Source: Phycisphaerae bacterium (GTDB lineage Bacteria; Planctomycetota; Phycisphaerae; Sedimentisphaerales; Anaerobacaceae). Taken from it: 9,679 bases of DNA. Below the pieces are notes generated by a model. It searched no databases. It saw only the letters and a list, made by a program, of their open reading frames with translations, and was not told the DNA's origin. How positions within the stretch are numbered: position 1 is the first letter of the stretch; every line of letters starts with the position of its first letter. This document shows, piece by piece, positions 6,314 through 9,679 of this stretch. Location of the stretch: assembly GCA_030630315.1 (NCBI GenBank), contig DAOVNI010000031.1, positions 1-9,679 on the forward strand. The letters are read 5' to 3'. Made by a program: the position numbers and the translations under genes.

Positions 6314-7132
6314 ATGTTTAGTCAATTGTTTAATACTGATTTATTAGAAAAGCAGGAACTCCAAGTTGCATTACATACGCAAGAAATATTTGGAAGAGGA
6401 CGGTATGGTTTTTGTGATTTTTCTCTAGATGGAATTGACTTATTATTGCAGGGTATTCATCACTTGCGAAACATCGATGATACATTGGACGAAACAGGTG
6501 AATTCAAAAATCATGAATTAGCAATGAGAACAATGGCTTACTATAATCTCTATCATATAAGCTTAACTTATAAAGCGGTCTACAATCTAATCCACCACGG
6601 CTATTATACTGAAAGTGCAATATTGTTGCGATCTATCGTTGAGAGTCTTGTGAGAATGAAATATTTACACAAACGTAAAGACATTGACTTGATAAATACT
6701 TCTTTTGCTGGACACTACGGATACCAAGGGAAAAAATTCAAGGTACAATATAAAACGATGTTTGATAGTGTAGCACCGGGTCTATATAAATACTATCGTA
6801 TGCTATGTGATATGGCTCATGGCTCATTTGCAGCACATGTCCTGAAAATTGCCGAGCGAGATTATGAGAAAAGAAAAATAATCCTGGATGATGGACTTAT
6901 TTTCAAAGTAGAAGAATCAACTTACGTAATAAATCAATTTTCAGTTTACTTATACGCCCACATTAAATTCATGATGTTGATCTTTCCAGAAATAGAGAAG
7001 AATATGACAAGGGCTGACTCTGGCAAATATGATAAAACTATTTCTAAGTTTGAAGCGGTGATGGAGAAATTTTCTGAAAATGAACAAAACAAGAAATGGT
7101 ATGGCATAGTGAAACAGTTATGGGAGAACTGA
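6314..7132 (+). CDS. DUF5677-like alpha-helical protein with R-x6-H motif
   Basis: A 272-residue, predominantly helical, cytoplasmic protein without signal peptide or membrane segment. The core (about 68-180) resembles DUF5677 family proteins: a helix with LLRSIVESLVR (104-114, conserved R and E), then a helix ending Y-R-M-L-C-D-M-A-H-G (R162, H169). The R-x6-H spacing fits the R-x4-6-H pattern of HEPN ribonucleases, so a HEPN-like nuclease or toxin role is possible but not shown. The family is uncharacterised as far as I know. The start ATG has only a purine-rich AGAAAAGAAA upstream, not a clear ribosome binding site. Base composition is markedly A+T-richer than the catabolic operon, pointing to horizontal acquisition. 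It is the first of three rightward genes; the next starts about 50-70 bases later, across a small repeat element. Confidence 0.65.
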   Translation: MFSQLFNTDLLEKQELQVALHTQEIFGRGRYGFCDFSLDGIDLLLQGIHHLRNIDDTLDETGEFKNHELAMRTMAYYNLYHISLTYKAVYNLIHHGYYTESAILLRSIVESLVRMKYLHKRKDIDLINTSFAGHYGYQGKKFKVQYKTMFDSVAPGLYKYYRMLCDMAHGSFAAHVLKIAERDYEKRKIILDDGLIFKVEESTYVINQFSVYLYAHIKFMMLIFPEIEKNMTRADSGKYDKTISKFEAVMEKFSENEQNKKWYGIVKQLWEN

Positions 7133-7136
7133 TAAA

Positions 7137-7195
7137 CTAGGGACAACCACCTATTAATGGCTAGGGACAGGTCACAAAAACGGTGACTGTCCTGA
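7137..7195 (+). repeat. CTAGGGACA repeat and imperfect palindrome overlapping the protease start
   Basis: CTAGGGACA occurs twice, at 7137-7145 and 7161-7169, 24 bases apart. The second copy begins an imperfect inverted repeat: GGACAGGTCAC (7165-7175) pairs with GTGACTGTCC (7183-7192) with one bulged base and a short A-rich loop. GGGACAGGTCAC-type palindromes resemble REP elements associated with RAYT transposases. The right arm contains the GTG proposed as the start of the next gene, so the element probably inserted next to, or became part of, that gene's 5' end. Confidence 0.55.
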
Positions 7196-8115
7196 ATTAT
7201 TCAATGGAACCTGAAAACCCCGACTATGATGTTGCCCGATATGGCGACGCTGGAGCTCAAGTGCTGGCGAAGCTTGTCAAGCATGTTGTTTGCTTGTCTT
7301 GGATTGACGTAAGAACAGAGCCTTTAGGCCTTGGGAATCAAGAATCAGATTACGACCCTGCTGCATTTGCTATTTCAGGATTTGTGATTACTGTGAGAAG
7401 TATATGGTTCTTTATCACTGCTGGCCATATCTTGCAGGATCTAAAAAGCCGTCTGCGCGTAGGGCGAAGAATCATGAAGTCGCGATTATTTGCCGATCTA
7501 GCTTCGAAAAAAACATCACAAGCAGTGCCATTCACCTTAGGTGATACTCCTCAATGGTACATCAACAGTGAAGGAGTTGACTATGCAGTCATCCCTCTAC
7601 GCCCCGGTTTCGTACGTCCGTTGATCGCCGACGGCATTCTCCCACTTACCGAAACCTCTTGGAATGATTGCCCTGATAAGGCCGATGACTATTTTCTTCT
7701 CGGATTTCCATCGCAGGCAAAGACCGTTTCGATTGCATCCAATGGCATCAAAGGAACTGTCAACATTAGTGTTGGTTGCCCCCTCCTTCCTATTTTTCCT
7801 GTGTCTGATCCCCCTTCAACTCTCAAATGCAGTAATGCACGATTCTATGCCAAAGTGCCGATTGTAGGCGGAATAGTTCAAGGAATTCAGACTAAGCTCA
7901 CGGATATCGATGGCATGAGCGGAGGCCCTATCTTTGCTATCAAATGGATCGATAGCAAGAACATACGATATTGGGTGATTGCTGTTCAGAGCGGCTGGCT
8001 TAGAAGCGAGAGGACACTGGCAGCCTGCCCTATCCTTCCACTTGTAAATGCAATAGAACAATCCATTGATGATCATCTCGGGAGTGTTGATGAGTATGAT
8101 GTTACGCAAAGTTGA
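7183..8115 (+). CDS. Trypsin-like serine protease (S1-type fold)
   Basis: A protein of up to 310 residues with an intact trypsin-type triad: H82 in FFITAGH, D133 in GVDYAVIPL and S246 in DGMSGGP, in the right order and with plausible spacing for a chymotrypsin-fold domain. No signal peptide or transmembrane segment is visible, so it should act in the cytoplasm, unlike DegP-type periplasmic proteases; no PDZ domain follows. Cytoplasmic trypsin-like domains are common effectors in bacterial conflict systems, which fits its neighbour, a cyclase-like gene 67 bases downstream. The GTG start at 7183 lies inside a repeat palindrome and has no well-spaced ribosome binding site; ATG at 7204 (residue 8) is an alternative. 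Base composition is intermediate between the A+T-rich flanking genes and the operon. The fold call is firm; the target is unknown. Confidence 0.8.
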   Translation: MTVLNYSMEPENPDYDVARYGDAGAQVLAKLVKHVVCLSWIDVRTEPLGLGNQESDYDPAAFAISGFVITVRSIWFFITAGHILQDLKSRLRVGRRIMKSRLFADLASKKTSQAVPFTLGDTPQWYINSEGVDYAVIPLRPGFVRPLIADGILPLTETSWNDCPDKADDYFLLGFPSQAKTVSIASNGIKGTVNISVGCPLLPIFPVSDPPSTLKCSNARFYAKVPIVGGIVQGIQTKLTDIDGMSGGPIFAIKWIDSKNIRYWVIAVQSGWLRSERTLAACPILPLVNAIEQSIDDHLGSVDEYDVTQS

Positions 8116-8120
8116 GCGTC

Positions 8121-8151
8121 TGTGTAAACACACGAGAGAAGCAATTATGAT
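8121..8151 (+). promoter_or_regulatory. Possible promoter and operator of the cyclase-like gene
   Basis: TGTGT-AA-ACACA (8121-8132) is a perfect palindrome just after the protease stop. TATGAT (8146-8151), matching the -10 consensus at 5 of 6 positions, follows about 14 bases later. The palindrome would cover the -35 region, whose own match is poor (TGTAAA at 8123-8128, 17-base spacer). This suggests an activator- or repressor-controlled start giving a leader of about 25 bases, but only by pattern. Confidence 0.3.
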
Positions 8152-8182
8152 ATCTCTATTTCAAATCACAAACGAGGGCTAA

Positions 8183-9166
8183 ATGAAAGATATAAAAGAT
8201 ATAGAAACCGATTTTCTCAATGCTCTTTTTAGTTCAAATGTTATTCCTAGAATTAGAATAGATCGAAATAAGGTATACCCAGATAAGTTCACTAAAGAAG
8301 AAAACAAACGTATAGAAGAGCTAATTACAGATAAGCATACTGTACTTGGCTTCGACATATATAGATACAGTCAGTATGAAAAAGAAAAGCAACCTTTTTT
8401 ACCTCATCTACTTGAAAAGATCTATGATGAAACATGGCAACTCATTACTCAGAATTTTGAATACATCTTTCAAAAATATAACAGCATAACTAATCGCTCT
8501 GGCGAACTAAAAGCCCAGGATTATTACATTGATACAGGTGATGGATTTTTTCAGATATTCGAATCGCCCATACATGCTGTAATTTTTGTTCTTGTTTTTG
8601 GCACAATTATGCAATGGTATAATTCCGATCTTTTCATGCCAAAACTTCATGCAAAAATCGGAAATATGATCGTTCGCTATGCACTAACTTACGACAATAT
8701 TTATAAATATAACCGTAAAAAGAAGACCAATTATTTCGGCGCAGGAATAATAAATAACGCGAGAATATTGAGTAAAGACAAATTGAACCGTTTTCTTATC
8801 GATGATAGTACATTCAAGTGGTTTTTAACTTCAATAGCGGGAATTGAAAATCTAATGTCCATTAGTATTAAAGACTTAATAAAACTAAGTGAATTTTCGT
8901 CGTATGATATTGAGAAAATGGAAAAGGGACAAAATGCACTAATAAGAGTTGATAATAAAACGCTTTCTCTTGAAGGAATAAAATCTGTAGATGTCCAAAA
9001 AATTGGAACGATTAAAGAAAAAAAATCAGAGATAGATATCTATAATCTACATTTACAGGCAACAATTGAATATTCTCCTTTTCTTTCCAAGCAAATCCGT
9101 GTTTTCACAATATCTGTTGGTAATTTAAATACGGCCGGGTTGGATGATGTTGGAACACAGAATTAA
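8183..9166 (+). CDS. Class III nucleotide cyclase-like protein
   Basis: A 327-residue cytoplasmic protein whose residues about 50-215 follow the plan of class III adenylyl/guanylyl cyclase domains. GFDIYRYSQ (56-64) gives the first metal-binding aspartate, D58; DTGDGFFQIF (117-126) gives the second, D120, in the GDG turn; R165 starts the strand matching the usual RIGIH segment; and YFGAGIINNARIL (184-196) corresponds to the G-x-x-VN-x-AARL helix, with R194 kept. Differences: the adenine-selecting Lys before GDG is replaced, and the transition-state Asn is shifted relative to R194. Substrate may therefore differ, as in uridylate or cytidylate (Pycsar-type) cyclases, or activity may be altered. 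The C-terminal third is unassigned. GAGG precedes the ATG by 5 bases. Composition is strongly A+T-rich. A trypsin-like gene lies just upstream, a possible effector. Homology is my reading of motifs, not a search. Confidence 0.55.
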   Translation: MKDIKDIETDFLNALFSSNVIPRIRIDRNKVYPDKFTKEENKRIEELITDKHTVLGFDIYRYSQYEKEKQPFLPHLLEKIYDETWQLITQNFEYIFQKYNSITNRSGELKAQDYYIDTGDGFFQIFESPIHAVIFVLVFGTIMQWYNSDLFMPKLHAKIGNMIVRYALTYDNIYKYNRKKKTNYFGAGIINNARILSKDKLNRFLIDDSTFKWFLTSIAGIENLMSISIKDLIKLSEFSSYDIEKMEKGQNALIRVDNKTLSLEGIKSVDVQKIGTIKEKKSEIDIYNLHLQATIEYSPFLSKQIRVFTISVGNLNTAGLDDVGTQN

Positions 9167-9267
9167 AGATATACGGGAAAATTATAGGTGTCCGGCCATA
9201 GTTCTTTCAACTAACGACTACCCAACCCTGCACTTGCCGTCAAAAACAATTCCGCAAAATCTGCCTG

Positions 9268-9305
9268 CCCCGTGAGATAGCGAAGCGTTATCTCACTGGG
9301 GTTTT
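9268..9305 (+). terminator. Rho-independent terminator after the cyclase-like gene
   Basis: CCCCGTGAGATA (9268-9279) pairs with TATCTCAC-T-GGGG (9289-9301), one base bulged, around a 9-base loop, and is followed by TTTT (9302-9305). The stem is long and stable, and it lies about 100 bases beyond the stop codon of the last rightward gene. The loop GCGAAGCGT and its stem also look like a repeated extragenic element, so it may do both jobs. Confidence 0.6.
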
Positions 9306-9318
9306 CCGCCGCCTGCAA

Positions 9319-9366
9319 TCCGTGGTAAAAAGTCCGCGTTAGTCCATGGTAAAAAGTCTGTGTTCG
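9319..9366 (+). repeat. Two imperfect 24-bp tandem copies
   Basis: The unit 9319-9342 starts TCCGTGGTAAAAAGTC; the unit 9343-9366 starts TCCATGGTAAAAAGTC. They are directly adjacent and differ at a few positions. Phrases of this kind (CCGTGGTAAAAAGTCCGCG) belong to the degenerate repetitive intergenic DNA common in planctomycete-like genomes. No coding potential. Confidence 0.65.
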
Positions 9367-9390
9367 TCAGTGTCAAAAAAAAGCACTTTT

Positions 9391-9436
9391 TTGGTCATTT
9401 TTGGTCATTTTTTTGTCCCTTTTGTGCATTTTGTGC
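9391..9436 (+). repeat. T-rich tandem decamers
   Basis: TTGGTCATTT is present twice in exact tandem (9391-9410), followed by TTTGTGC at 9421-9427 and again at 9430-9436. The near-10-base period matches the spacing of the ATTCGTG repeats further right. T-rich and non-coding. Confidence 0.6.
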
Positions 9437-9520
9437 CTTTTCGCGGCCAAACAAAATCCGCCTAATCCTGTTATCCTGTCTAAAAAACTCTGCGCAATCC
9501 GCGAAATCTGCGTCTAAAAA

Positions 9521-9550
9521 ATTCGTGCCAATTCGTGTTAATTCGTGGCT
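9521..9550 (+). repeat. Three tandem decamers starting ATTCGTG
   Basis: ATTCGTGCCA, ATTCGTGTTA and ATTCGTGGCT follow one another exactly (9521-9550). Around them lie repeated CTGCG phrases (9490, 9508 and 9560 onward) alternating with runs of A. The whole stretch 9310-9590 appears built from diverged copies of a few short words, with no gene. From about 9600 to 9679 the DNA is A+T-rich and I see nothing in it. Confidence 0.6.
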
Positions 9551-9679
9551 AAATTTTTCTCTGCGCCCTCCGCGTTCTCTGCGGTAATATTCTTTTTTGT
9601 GTTAATTTAGGCAAGATTTTTGCGGTTTTTCGACCAAAAGTGCAGCGCCCTAAAAGGTAAAATCGAAAAATCTAAAAAA

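Noticed and set aside
6095..6325. 76-codon leftward open frame in the spacer before the DUF5677-like gene
   Set aside because: It begins inside the start of the rightward gene, shows no recognisable motif, and the composition is that of A+T-rich non-coding DNA.
7183..8115. DegP/HtrA-type periplasmic protease
   Set aside because: No signal peptide, no membrane anchor and no PDZ domain; the triad alone supports only a trypsin-like fold.
8183..9166. GGDEF diguanylate cyclase
   Set aside because: There is no GG[DE]EF motif; the GFDI and TGDG motifs and the order of segments fit the class III cyclase plan better.
9319..9366. CRISPR-like direct repeats
   Set aside because: Only two imperfect copies that are directly adjacent, with no spacers and no cas genes.
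9360..9587. 75-codon rightward open frame in the right-hand repeats
   Set aside because: The translation is merely the repeat words read in one phase (runs of F, C, S and R); there is no ribosome binding site or family resemblance.

Overview
The window looks like a chromosomal segment from a planctomycete, probably of the Phycisphaerae type. The basis is the gene repertoire: a secreted PQQ-type beta-propeller protein opening with a WPSFRGP motif, a DUF6807 (PmoA-like) protein with a pseudopilin-like tail, a sugar phosphate isomerase/epimerase-like protein, and a Tat-exported Gfo/Idh/MocA oxidoreductase. The intergenic DNA is also full of small palindromes and degenerate short repeats. This assignment is inference from gene content, not from a marker gene.

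Left edge (1-346): a leftward promoter carries a perfect TACA-AA-TGTA type palindrome between its -35 and -10 boxes. It precedes a well-placed ribosome binding site and a short or frameshifted leftward reading frame that runs off the window. A hairpin repeat separates this from the next unit.

Positions 347-5570, minus strand: four genes in one orientation form a probable catabolic operon for carbohydrate or related polyol/glycoside substrates. In order of transcription they are the Gfo/Idh/MocA oxidoreductase (5474-4137), the TIM-barrel isomerase/epimerase-like protein (4094-3270), the DUF6807 protein (3149-1851) and the PQQ-like beta-propeller (1741-347). A good promoter (TTGAGT, 16-bp spacer, TATAAT) sits upstream, and every gene has its own Shine-Dalgarno sequence. 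Three of the four products carry export signals, so much of the pathway probably works outside the cytoplasm.

Positions 5571-6313: about 740 bases without a convincing gene, filled with hairpins, heptamer and 14-bp tandem repeats, and several copies of a TTACCCTGAG-type repeat. Candidate promoters here point right.

Positions 6314-9166, plus strand: three accessory genes, the first and third clearly richer in A+T than the operon. They encode an alpha-helical DUF5677-like protein with an R-x6-H motif, a trypsin-like serine protease with an intact His/Asp/Ser triad, and a protein resembling a class III nucleotide cyclase catalytic domain with both metal-binding aspartates in place. Cyclase-like and protease genes side by side, bounded by repeat-rich DNA, recall nucleotide-signalling anti-phage systems, where a cyclase makes a messenger that switches on a destructive effector. 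I regard this as the most interesting hypothesis here, but the deviating cyclase motifs and a repeat element between the first two genes leave it unproven.

Positions 9167-9679: a strong terminator-like hairpin followed by degenerate 9-, 10- and 24-bp direct repeats with no credible gene.
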